From Dictyocoela muelleri (Eukaryota > Microsporidia), in assembly GCA_016256075.1 (NCBI GenBank), contig SDVU01000513.1:1-12726 (forward strand): a stretch of DNA of 12,726 nucleotides. The letters are read 5' to 3'. How positions within the stretch are numbered: position 1 is the first letter of the stretch; every line of letters begins with the position of its first letter. The notes beneath the pieces are model-generated. The model had not been told where the DNA came from. It did not search any database and saw only the letters and a program-made list of their open reading frames with translations. A program made the position numbers and the translations under genes. Below, one piece after another: positions 1 to 6,772 of the stretch.

Positions 1-171
1 TATTATTAACACCTTTTAAGATTATTATTAACACCTTTTAAGATTATTATTAACACCTTTTAAGATTATTATTAACAACTTTTAAGATTATTATTAACAA
101 CTTTTAAGATTATTATTAACACCTTTTAAGATTATTATTAACACCTTTTAAGATTATTATTAACAACTTTT
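1..171. repeat. 22-bp tandem repeat, about 7.8 copies, cut by the window edge
   Basis: The unit reads TATTATTAACACCTTTTAAG plus AT and repeats with an exact 22-bp period. Seven full copies and a partial one are visible. Copies differ at one position (ACACC versus ACAAC; copies 4, 5 and 8 carry the variant), so the array is young or homogenised. It ends about 37 bp upstream of the tRNA-guanine transglycosylase start codon and continues beyond the left edge. No coding potential was seen. There are no spacers of differing sequence, so it is a plain minisatellite. Confidence 0.95.
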
Positions 172-208
172 ATAAAAATTTGATCAAAACTATTAAAAGC
201 AAAAACCC
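171..208 (+). promoter_or_regulatory. Leader of the transglycosylase gene: TATA-like box and CCC start motif
   Basis: TATAAAAA lies at 171-178, and CCC at 206-208 abuts the ATG at 209. Microsporidian genes are known to carry a CCC- or GGG-like motif just before the start codon, and their leaders are very short. The spacing of about 28-35 bp between the TATA-like box and the CCC suits a core promoter. The TATA call is weak in such AT-rich DNA; the CCC is the stronger signal because C runs are rare here. Confidence 0.55.
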
Positions 209-1309
209 ATGTTCAAAATAATAAAAAAATGCAAAACAACAAAAGCCAGAATTTCTGAGTTAACCCTATTTCACGGAAAAGCACTACTTCCCACATTTAT
301 GCCTGTTGCCACCAAAGGTTGTATGAAAGGTGTTCTTCTACATCATTTCGATCATCAAATAATCCTAAGCAACACGTATCACATGCGCGAAATGATGAAC
401 TCATTGGAAAATCTTATGAAATATCACAAACCAATGCTTACAGACTCTGGTGGCTTTCAGATAGGCTCATTGAACCCCAAGGTGACAGAAGAAGGTGTAC
501 ATTTTGATGATGTATTATTGACACCTGAAAAAAGTATTGAAATACAAAATAGACTAGGAGCAGATATCATAATGCAGCTTGATCACGTCGTCAATCCAAA
601 ATTAGAAACTCGAGAATCAATGGAACGAAGTGTACGATGGCTTGATCGATGTATAAAATTCCATAAAAACAATAATCAGCTTCTTTTCCCAATAATTCAA
701 GGTGGCACCAACTTAGCCTATCGAGAAGAAAGTGTTAGAGAAATTTTAAAACGCAATCCTAAAGGTGTTGCGATAGGTGGATTGAGCGGTGGTGAAGATA
801 AAAAACTCTTTGCAGAAACAATAAATTTCACAACAAACCTTCTCCCAGAAAATATACCGAGATATGTCATGGGCATCGGATACCCGGAAGACATTATCAT
901 CTGTATAGCTCTTGGATGTGATATGAGTGACTGTGTCTATCCGACACGTACTGCACGATTTGGCACAGCAATGACAGACTCAGGAAACCTTAACTTGACT
1001 AAAAATAAATTTTCAACCAATCTCACCAAAATTGACAATGATTGTGAATGTAGCACCTGTCAAAAATACACCCGTGCATTTATATACTCATTAAAAGGCA
1101 CATCAAACTTCTGCACTCTTCTAACAATCCATAACCTATTTTACATGAAGAACCTCCTTGAAAGAATCAGAACAGCCATACAAGAGGACAGGTTCCCCGA
1201 GTTTATAAAAACTTTTTTTGAAAAAAGATTTAGAATAGTTCCAAGTTGGATAATCTTTGCTTTAAAATTAGTTGGTGTTAATTTGGGTACCACTGAATTT
1301 AATAAATAA
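209..1309 (+). CDS. QTRT1: Queuine tRNA-ribosyltransferase catalytic subunit (eukaryotic TGT)
   Basis: This enzyme exchanges guanine 34 for queuine in the anticodon of tRNAs reading NAY codons (Asp, Asn, His, Tyr). The 366-residue protein aligns along its length with human QTRT1 (about 403 aa) and is somewhat shorter. Visible motifs: DSGGFQ at 79-84 (Asp79 matches the active-site Asp102 of the Zymomonas enzyme); QGG at 164-166; GGLSGGE at 190-196, the eukaryotic form in which Gly194 replaces the bacterial Val and makes room for queuine; and DMSDCVYPTRTARFG at 238-252, with Asp241 the expected nucleophile. The zinc site is Cys279, Cys281, Cys284 and His308; the Cys284-His308 loop is two residues shorter than in human. 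The start is fixed by CCC directly before the ATG, and the last codons overlap AATAAATAA. In other eukaryotes it pairs with QTRT2, which is not in this window. It faces the BAR gene tail to tail. Confidence 0.97.
   Translation: MFKIIKKCKTTKARISELTLFHGKALLPTFMPVATKGCMKGVLLHHFDHQIILSNTYHMREMMNSLENLMKYHKPMLTDSGGFQIGSLNPKVTEEGVHFDDVLLTPEKSIEIQNRLGADIIMQLDHVVNPKLETRESMERSVRWLDRCIKFHKNNNQLLFPIIQGGTNLAYREESVREILKRNPKGVAIGGLSGGEDKKLFAETINFTTNLLPENIPRYVMGIGYPEDIIICIALGCDMSDCVYPTRTARFGTAMTDSGNLNLTKNKFSTNLTKIDNDCECSTCQKYTRAFIYSLKGTSNFCTLLTIHNLFYMKNLLERIRTAIQEDRFPEFIKTFFEKRFRIVPSWIIFALKLVGVNLGTTEFNK
1301..1306 (+). terminator. Polyadenylation signal AATAAA overlapping the end of the transglycosylase gene
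   Basis: The last two sense codons plus the stop read AATAAATAA, so the AATAAA hexamer sits inside the reading frame immediately before the stop. This implies a 3' UTR of a few tens of bases at most, as is common in compact microsporidian genes. AT richness makes a chance match possible. Confidence 0.45.
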
Positions 1310-1371
1310 GATATTGAGGATTTTTTAAAAATCGTTTAACAGGAAATTAATAAGTTTTAATAAGTATAAAT

Positions 1372-1391
1372 ACCTTTTGAAATTAAAAGGT
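1372..1391. other. Hairpin, 7-bp stem and 6-nt loop
   Basis: ACCTTTT (1372-1378), loop GAAATT, AAAAGGT (1385-1391). It lies 63 bp past the transglycosylase stop codon. A sister hairpin at 1425-1445 has a paired substitution in its stem. Confidence 0.6.
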
Positions 1392-1424
1392 TTAATAAAC
1401 CTTAATAAATTAATAAGTATAAAT

Positions 1425-1445
1425 ACCTTATGAAATAAATAAGGT
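1425..1445. other. Hairpin, 7-bp stem and 7-nt loop, sister of the one at 1372
   Basis: ACCTTAT (1425-1431), loop GAAATAA, ATAAGGT (1439-1445). Compared with the hairpin at 1372-1391, one T-A pair of the stem has become A-T on both arms, so pairing is kept. Confidence 0.6.
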
Positions 1446-1595
1446 TTATTAAAAGTCTAATGATATAATTAATAAAGTTTATAAAAGTCTAATGATATAA
1501 TAAATAAGGTTTATAAAAGACTTAATGAATAGATAAGGTTTATAAAAGTCTTATTAAATAAATAAGGTTTATTTACAATTGAATAGATAAGTTTT

Positions 1596-2276
1596 TTATT
1601 TAACTTCATCAAAGACTTTCCCACTTTTTTCTCCAAACTTGACATGAACATCAGCAATGCTTCTCAACACACTCAAAATTGTTTCACTTCCATTAAATTC
1701 TTTCATGCTATTCAGGACACCTTGAGTATGTGTTTCGAATTTGCTTTTCAACTCGCAAAGTGAAGGGTCGTCTTCATTCTTTTTTCTATACATCTTTTCT
1801 AAATCATACCTTATGTTTTTTGCTTCAACACGCCTCTTGTCAATCTTCTTTGCCGTCTCCTCTAAATCATGCAACTTTAAAATTTGATTTTGAATTTCTG
1901 AATTAAAATCAAGTTTATAATTTTCAAGTGCATGAAATGCATTTCCAAGTTTCTGAGCAATGCGATTGAGTTCCCCGTTACCACGAGTATGACTCATACC
2001 AACCATGATTTCTTCCATTTTTTTGAACAATGAATCATTCTTGAAAAACTTACTGTTCAACTTTTCACCAACAATTTCGAGCTTCTCCATTGCTGTTTTA
2101 TATGTATGACCACCCGACTCGTAAGTCATTAATACATAGCAGTTATTCTTTAACTCGCTGATTTTGTTACGAATTATTCGATAATCCGATTCTACTGTTT
2201 CGTAGTCTGACGGGTAAGCTGTTCGTGTGTAATCAATTCTATCGATATTTCGAATTACTCCCTTAAGTCTATCCAT
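1596..2276 (-). CDS. BAR-domain protein (amphiphysin/RVS161 type), membrane-curvature protein
   Basis: A 226-residue, almost wholly helical, charged protein with no signal peptide or membrane segment. Residues 105-195 follow the BAR-domain pattern: a helix with ALENYKLDFNSEI (117-128), then KIDKRRVEAKNIRYDLEK (144-161), matching the family's K..RRLDYD signature, then a polar loop and KNEDDPSLCELKSKFETH (166-183), matching the family's K..DPKL..AE..F stretch. BAR domains dimerise into banana-shaped coiled coils that bind curved membranes in endocytosis and membrane remodelling. From memory, a Nosema spore wall protein (SWP12) is reported to contain a BAR-2 domain, so a spore role is possible here. 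The start is set by CCCC directly upstream (2277-2280), and on the coding strand AATAAA overlaps the stop. The gene is convergent with the transglycosylase and divergent from CCT5. The match is by pattern only; the exact subfamily is not settled. Confidence 0.75.
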   Translation of the reverse strand: MDRLKGVIRNIDRIDYTRTAYPSDYETVESDYRIIRNKISELKNNCYVLMTYESGGHTYKTAMEKLEIVGEKLNSKFFKNDSLFKKMEEIMVGMSHTRGNGELNRIAQKLGNAFHALENYKLDFNSEIQNQILKLHDLEETAKKIDKRRVEAKNIRYDLEKMYRKKNEDDPSLCELKSKFETHTQGVLNSMKEFNGSETILSVLRSIADVHVKFGEKSGKVFDEVK

Positions 2277-2280
2277 GGGG
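2277..2280 (-). promoter_or_regulatory. CCCC start-site motif of the BAR gene
   Basis: On the coding strand CCCC abuts the ATG. The 40 bases upstream of it are nearly pure A/T, so the C run stands out. It fixes the start codon. Confidence 0.6.
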
Positions 2281-2529
2281 TATTGAATTTTTTAGTTTTT
2301 AAATGTTTTTTCTCCTTTTTGGCGATGAATTGAATTTTTTATATTAAAAAACGAATAACAATGAATTTAGGTAAAATAGATTAATACTAGAGCTCCTTTA
2401 AATTTATACTGTCTCTAACGATTTGATTTAGGAAATTGAGGAAATGAAGGTAAAAAAATATCAAGAATAAAAAACTCATGGCTAATGAAATTCAATAATT
2501 TTGAACTTTATTAATCCAAAAGAAAATCT

Positions 2530-2835
2530 TTATTTAAAATAATCAGTAATGCAATAAAAAATACTTTAAAAGTATTTAATTAGGCAATTCATGCATATCA
2601 GCAGATTTGAATAATATGAAATGAAGTCTAAGGCGTATGAACTATTTCTGTAAAAAGTGGTGAAACTTAAAAATTTGAAAAAGATACTAATTACCTATAT
2701 CCTGCTGAGTCATTGATAAAAGGAAAATCATATTTAAACAATGACTTAAGAATAACTTGAACACCAAGAATCAAAGGTCTAAAATTACGGTTGGAGGCAA
2801 CTCTTCGGGTTGAAAATTATGGAATTGTCAGCATG
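2530..2835 (+). mobile_element. SINE-like element, copy A (decayed, head not recognisable)
   Basis: The block at 2698-2717 (TATCCTGCTGAGTCATTGAT) is identical to copy C at 6471-6490 on the other strand. Further shared pieces are the ATAACTTGAA stretch near 2750 (as in copy B), CAAAGGTCTAAA near 2773, CTCTTCGGGTTG near 2801 (CTCTCCGGGTTG in copy C) and the 3' end TTGTCAGCATG at 2825-2835. Upstream, AATATGA and AATGAAGT near 2613-2628 match the middle of copies B and C. The conserved block that B and C carry in the middle is missing. The 5' end is uncertain: a possible B-box remnant lies near 2509-2518, but I do not rely on it. It occupies the divergent spacer between the BAR gene and CCT5. Confidence 0.65.
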
Positions 2836-3158
2836 AAAAATAATAATAAATATTTGAATGTTAATTTTAATATTAATTATGAAAGACAATTCATAAAAAA
2901 TTAATTTTGATATTAAATAAAGCGTAAATGATCCGAATGAATCGAAAAAATATATTTATCAATGGCTTTGAATAAAATTCTCATAAATTAATTTTAATAG
3001 CATTTTATTCTTTTTAATCATTAAAAAATTAAGTCACTCATGAAATAATAAAATGAATAATTAGGTTTTGACGATTAAGATTTTAAAAAAAAAATTATTG
3101 ATCATAATAATTTTCATCTTTAAAAAAGAATCTTTTTATTAAACATTTTTTTTATACA
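2836..3158. other. AT-rich spacer upstream of CCT5, nothing recognised
   Basis: No reading frame, RNA gene or clear repeat was seen. It must hold the CCT5 promoter; a T-rich tract runs into the start motif at 3159. Confidence 0.5.
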
Positions 3159-3162
3159 CCCC
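3159..3162 (+). promoter_or_regulatory. CCCC start-site motif of CCT5
   Basis: CCCC lies two bases before the ATG at 3165, after a T-rich, A-ending tract (TTTATACA). This is the same arrangement as at the other genes of the window. Confidence 0.6.
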
Positions 3163-3164
3163 AT

Positions 3165-4730
3165 ATGAATTCAAACGTAATTTACGATGACCTAGGACGA
3201 CCAATAACAATATCAGAATCACAATCAACACATCTTAAAGACTCAACAGCACTTACTACTAGCTTATCGGTGATGCGCGGCATAACAGAACTTCTTAAGA
3301 CATCACTAGGACCTTGTGGAATGGATAAGATGATTGTTGATCAGGATGGTGAGGTTGTAGTGACAAATGATGGAGCGACAATTCTTGAAATGATGGAAGT
3401 ATCTAATCCTGTTGCTAGAATGGTTGTGGGACTTAGTCAGGCCCAAGATTATGAGGTAGGCGATGGGACGACGGGTGTGGTTATTTTGGCAACCGAACTT
3501 TTAGAACAAGCAGTTGATTTGATTAATCGAGGTATGCATCCGCTTAAGGTAATTGACGCATTTGAAAGAGTTTCCCGAGAAGTTCAGAATTTATACGAAG
3601 AAATGTCAGAAGAAATAAAATTTAGCGAAGTTTCAAAAGTTGTGAAGACATGTCTGGATAGTAAAATTGCAAGGACTAGTGCTGATTTGATATCAATTTG
3701 TGTTGACGCAGTCAGTGAGGTGGCGGATTTTGAAAGAGGGGACCTTGATTTCGAGCTTGTTAAAATTGAAGGAAAAGTCGGAAAAGATATCGGCGCAACA
3801 AAATTAATTAAAGGAGTGGTTATTGACAAAGAATTCAGTCATCCACAAATGCGCAAAAACGTTGAAAATGCAAAGATTGCAATTTTAACATGTCCATTTG
3901 AGCCTCCGAAAATGAAAACAAAAAATACGATCAACATTTCAAATGCTCAAGAATATAACAAACTCAGCGAATTTGAAAGAAACAAGTTTTTGGAAATGAT
4001 CGATTCATTGAAAAAAGCGAAAGTTGATGTTGTTCTTTGTCAATGGGGATTTGATGATGAAGCAAATTCATTGTTGATGGAAAATGATTTACCTGCAGTT
4101 CGATGGGTTGGTGGACCTGAAATTGAGGCAGCAGCGTTGCATACAGGTGCAAATATTATTTCTCGATTTGAAGATTTGCGAACAGAAGATTTAGGAATGG
4201 GTAACATTAAGGAGATATCATTAGGCACTGAAAATGATAAAATTATCGTCATTGAATCAAATAAGAAATATCCTAAACCCGATAAAGATGTGGATAAGTC
4301 AAAAACAGTTACTATTTTAGTCAGAGGTGGCAATGAGATGATAGTTGAAGAAATTAAAAGATGTATAAACGACGCATTGTGCTCAATTAGGAATATTTTA
4401 AAGAATCCCAAAATTGTTTATGGTGGTGGTAGTGCTGAATTAAGTGCTGCAAATACCCTGGCAAAATCAAATGATGAGATATCACGGGCATTTTCACGAG
4501 CATTATTTAAAATTCCTATGATTTTAGCTGAAAATTCGGGCCTTGACCCTTATTCAAGCTTGAATCAATTAGAGCCTTATCACGGAATTGATTGTCTGGG
4601 TCAAGGTGTTGATATGAAGAAGAATGGCGTAATGGAATCTTTGATCAGTAAGAAACAGCAAGTTAAGATGTCAGTTCAGCTTGTTTCATCTATTTTGAAG
4701 ATTGATGATATTATTTATCTTGGTAATTAA
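3165..4730 (+). CDS. CCT5: T-complex protein 1 subunit epsilon (chaperonin CCT5)
   Basis: One of eight paralogous subunits of the cytosolic TRiC/CCT double-ring chaperonin that folds actin, tubulin and WD40 proteins using ATP. The 521-residue protein is full length and collinear with human CCT5. Group II chaperonin motifs: TSLGPCGMDKMIV (46-58), VTNDGATIL (66-74), GDGTTG (99-104) for nucleotide binding, catalytic Asp403 in NDALCSIRN, and GGGSAE (420-425). Epsilon-specific stretches are DKEFSHPQM (221-229), ILTCPFEPPK (240-249), CQWGFDDEAN (292-301) and LPAVRWVGGPEIE (309-321). Against the human protein there is a charged insertion of about 10 residues near 366-378 (KKYPKPDKDVDK), and shortenings of about 7 residues near 430-440 and about 8 near 462-472. 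The start is set by CCCC two bases upstream. AATAAA at 4737-4742 lies 6 bases after the stop. Confidence 0.98.
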   Translation: MNSNVIYDDLGRPITISESQSTHLKDSTALTTSLSVMRGITELLKTSLGPCGMDKMIVDQDGEVVVTNDGATILEMMEVSNPVARMVVGLSQAQDYEVGDGTTGVVILATELLEQAVDLINRGMHPLKVIDAFERVSREVQNLYEEMSEEIKFSEVSKVVKTCLDSKIARTSADLISICVDAVSEVADFERGDLDFELVKIEGKVGKDIGATKLIKGVVIDKEFSHPQMRKNVENAKIAILTCPFEPPKMKTKNTINISNAQEYNKLSEFERNKFLEMIDSLKKAKVDVVLCQWGFDDEANSLLMENDLPAVRWVGGPEIEAAALHTGANIISRFEDLRTEDLGMGNIKEISLGTENDKIIVIESNKKYPKPDKDVDKSKTVTILVRGGNEMIVEEIKRCINDALCSIRNILKNPKIVYGGGSAELSAANTLAKSNDEISRAFSRALFKIPMILAENSGLDPYSSLNQLEPYHGIDCLGQGVDMKKNGVMESLISKKQQVKMSVQLVSSILKIDDIIYLGN

Positions 4731-4736
4731 ACTTGA

Positions 4737-4742
4737 AATAAA
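4737..4742 (+). terminator. Polyadenylation signal AATAAA after CCT5
   Basis: AATAAA begins 6 bases downstream of the CCT5 stop codon and is followed by a long T-rich tract (4745-4765). This predicts a very short 3' UTR. Confidence 0.5.
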
Positions 4743-4765
4743 AATTATTTTTTATTTTTTTTTTG

Positions 4766-5009
4766 CAGCAGCCTAATAATTATTTTTAAATTTAATAATT
4801 GTTATTGAAGAAATATGGCTCGTTAAGATTAATTTTTAGTATTCTTTAATTTAGATTTTAAGTATCATGATTTGAATACTTTACTGTCTGTTTAATAAAT
4901 AATTAGGATTATCATTAAATGTTCAATAACTATTTTATTTATTAATATAAAGTTGTTACAGAAAAGTATATTTGATTATGAATTATTCAAATATTTTATA
5001 GTGAGTTGG
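4766..5009. other. AT-rich spacer between CCT5 and copy B
   Basis: No gene, RNA or clear repeat was seen apart from the T tract and GCAGCAGCC just after it. Confidence 0.5.
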
Positions 5010-5389
5010 AAGCTTGATAAATCAGTGGTTGACTCTCTTGGATGAAAATTTAAGTATCTAGGTTAGAATCCTGCCGATGCCACTCTTAAATAAATAATGA
5101 GGGGATGGCATTAAGCAGTCATAACTATATAATTATAGTAAATATACAGTTGTTCCAGTGTGGCATAGCTGATTAAGACTTGGTATAATATGACAATGAA
5201 GCAAGTGGGACTCTCCTAGGTGTGGGAATGAGTGCGGCGGCACATCTCGGCTAAAAGTAGTGATAAATAAAATCATAAAAAATTCTTTAATTACTTGTTT
5301 TGTTTTGAGTCATTGGTAAAACATAAATCGCGTATACAGCTGGGTCTCAGGGTATCTAGGAGTGAGGTATAACTTGAATACCACCCGAT
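5010..5389 (+). mobile_element. tRNA-derived SINE-like element, copy B (3' end missing)
   Basis: The head carries a degenerate A box (TAAATCAGTGG, 5018-5028) and a near-perfect B box (GGTTAGAATCC, 5061-5071, one mismatch to GGTTCGAATCC), 43 bases apart as in a tRNA. The would-be T stem still pairs in four of five positions, but the acceptor stem does not, so this is not a working tRNA. The body shares AATAATGAGG, TATGACAATGAAG, CCTAGGTGTGGG, GAGTGCGGCG and TATACAGCTGGG with copy C (opposite strand). An internal inverted repeat ACTATA / TATAGT lies near 5127-5142. Similarity stops just before the inverted-repeat element at 5390; the last 85 or so bases of the family are absent and are not found on that element's far side. 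Confidence 0.82.
5018..5071 (+). promoter_or_regulatory. Internal pol III-type promoter remnant (A and B boxes) of copy B
   Basis: A-box-like TAAATCAGTGG at 5018-5028 and B-box-like GGTTAGAATCC at 5061-5071. Spacing and order match type 2 RNA polymerase III promoters. Matching boxes lie at 6757-6767 and 6713-6723 in copy C, and at 12466-12477 and 12422-12432 in copy D. Confidence 0.7.
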
Positions 5390-5456
5390 CCCGAAAAACG
5401 ACAAAGTTCATTTTCCGGAAAAATGACAAAATTTTTCATCCCGAAAAACGACAAAA
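5390..5456 (+). repeat. Left terminal inverted repeat of the MITE-like element
   Basis: Contains CCCGAAAAACGACAAA (5390), CCGGAAAAATGACAAAA (5415) and CCCGAAAAACGACAAAA (5440). It pairs with 6188-6255. Confidence 0.9.
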
Positions 5457-6187
5457 CTCAAATATCAATATTGAAATTTTAAATTGTAAAAGAGAAGAAT
5501 ATTGATAAATAAAGTTTATATTTATAATGAACATAAAATACTCGTTAATTTTATTTATTGGTAATGCATTGGGCATAAATTCTGTGGTATAATTTATACA
5601 TTTATTCATGACATGTTGTTTTAATTACAAAATTACATGAAATTATTTAATAAAAGTTAAGAACAATATTTTTTTTCAAAAAATCATTTATAAGTAATTA
5701 AATATCTTAAATTACTTCTGTTTTTTTTATTTATACAAGAAATAAGGTCTTTATTACAAAAAAATAATTTGCGTGATATTTTTAAAATTTGACCAATAAA
5801 ACATTTTTTAATGTTTAATCAGACAAATTCGAAATATGTTTAAATTTCTAATTTACGTTGATAAATTTTTTTGTTAATTTGTTTAAAAAGAAAATGATAA
5901 TAAAATGATAAGATAATAATATTATTTTTTAGTAGTGTAAATTTAGAAGTACTTTAAAAATCAAAATATAATTATGTGATAAAAATTTCAAAGTACTTAC
6001 TTTTCAATAATAGCCGTTATTATTACATGTGATTTTATAAAATATGTGTTAATATTGAATATTTAATTATATAGTCTTTAATAAATTAAATGATTTTTAT
6101 TTAATTCTAATTAATTTTATTTAATAATTTAAAAAATATTTAATTTATTATAATAATTTTCATAAATAATAATTTTAGAATTATAAT

Positions 6188-6255
6188 TTTTGTCGTTTTT
6201 CGGGATGAAAAATTTTGTCATTTTTCCGGAAAAAACGACTTTTTCGTTTTTCGAG
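6188..6255 (-). repeat. Right terminal inverted repeat of the MITE-like element
   Basis: Its reverse complement starts CTCGAAAAACG. From 6229 inward to 6188 it is identical over 42 bases to the inner part of the left repeat. Confidence 0.9.
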
Positions 6256-6281
6256 AATGCCCTATATCTCTGTATGTGGTC

Positions 6282-6332
6282 CATAAGCCTGAGAAAAGTA
6301 GTCTTATAAGCTCGAAAAGTTGTCTATATATT
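6282..6332 (+). repeat. Direct repeat flanking copy C, left
   Basis: Holds two units of the type CATAAGCCTGAGAAAAGTAG plus TC, period about 21 bp. The sequence from about 6286 recurs, with a handful of differences, at 6771-6823 on the far side of copy C. Confidence 0.65.
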
Positions 6333-6772
6333 ACATGCTGACAACATCCATAGCTGCCAACCCGGAGAGTTTTCTCCTACCTTGGCCTTTATACCTTTGG
6401 TTCATAGCTCTCTGTTTATCGGGCGCTCTTAATCTACCCAGAAGCCCAGCTGTATAATGATTTTCGTTTTATCAATGACTCAGCAGGATACAGAAAATTA
6501 GTTGCTTTTCATGAATTTTTTACAACTTTTGCCGAGATGCGTCGCCGCACTCATCCCCACACCTAGGAGATTACCTTCTACTTCATTGTCATATTAGATC
6601 AATTCTTAATCAGCTATACCCCCGAGAACAGTTTTATATTACTACTATATTTATATAGTTTGTGACCGCTTAATGTCATTCCCTCATTATTTATTAAAGA
6701 GTGAAGTCAGTGGGTTTCGAATATCGATACTCAAATTAAACGTTCAAGAGTGTTAACCACTGAGCTATCTGG
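6325..6772 (-). mobile_element. tRNA-derived SINE-like element, copy C (near full length)
   Basis: Read on the minus strand from 6772 it begins GGCCAGATAGCTCAGTGG, an excellent A box (TAGCTCAGTGG, 6767-6757). A weaker B box follows (TATTCGAAACC, 6723-6713), 44 bases downstream. The body carries the inverted repeat ACTATA / TATAGT, TATGACAATGAAG, CCTAGGTGTGGG, GAGTGCGGCG and the 20-base block at 6471-6490 shared with copy A. The 3' end has a GGAGA / TCTCC hairpin (6364-6377) and a 24-base block (6335-6358) identical to copy D. The element ends in an AT-rich tail (TAATATATA). About 448 bp long, it is the most complete copy and lies between near-direct repeats. Confidence 0.82.

Larger units (their letters stand above)
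1358..1590. repeat. Degenerate repeat cluster with hairpins in the convergent spacer
   Basis: Two related blocks begin near 1358 and 1410, both containing AATAAGTATAAATACCTT. They are followed by four further AAGGTTTAT-type units starting near 1474, 1506, 1535 and 1564, after one at 1441 (spacings 33, 32, 29 and 29 bp). The blocks carry inverted repeats: ACCTTTT / AAAAGGT (1372-1391), AAGGTTT / AAACCTT (1387-1403) and ACCTTAT / ATAAGGT (1425-1445). The cluster fills the gap between two convergent genes and could act as a two-way 3'-end region, but that role is inference. Confidence 0.7.
5390..6255. mobile_element. MITE-like non-autonomous DNA element, 866 bp, 67-bp terminal inverted repeats
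   Basis: The ends are inverted repeats: 5390-5456 on the left and 6188-6255 on the right. The inner 42 bases (5415-5456 against 6188-6229) pair without a mismatch. The outer 25-26 bases differ at several positions plus one indel. Each end contains three related units of the form CCSGAAAAAYGACAAA about 25 bp apart (left: 5390, 5415, 5440), which would suit transposase-binding sites. The interior (5457-6187) is very AT-rich with no reading frame of note. No clear target-site duplication was seen (GAT at the left, GAA at the right), so the superfamily is unassigned. It abuts copy B, whose 3' part is missing. Confidence 0.78.

Noticed and set aside
1-171. A CRISPR array
   Set aside because: The repeats are contiguous with no unique spacers, and the genome is eukaryotic. 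The same applies to the 15- and 18-bp arrays in the Sec7 gene.
4040-4411. A 123-residue minus-strand reading frame inside CCT5
   Set aside because: It lies wholly under a highly conserved gene on the other strand and has no start motif and no recognisable features.
4745-4772. An intron 3' splice site (polypyrimidine tract followed by GCAGCAG)
   Set aside because: It lies after the CCT5 stop codon, no donor or downstream exon is apparent, and none of the genes here needs an intron to explain its frame. It is more likely a T-rich 3' flank.
6713-6772. A functional tRNA gene on the minus strand (strong A box and TTCGAAA loop)
   Set aside because: No acceptor stem or T stem can be paired across the expected span, the B box is degenerate, and the same head is attached to a repeated body in copies B and D. 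It is a tRNA-derived element head, not a tRNA gene.
5010-6772. Copies B and C with the element between them as one large foldback element
   Set aside because: B and C are in inverted orientation, but B is truncated, C has its own flanking direct repeats, and copies A and D exist alone. Three separate elements explain the region better.
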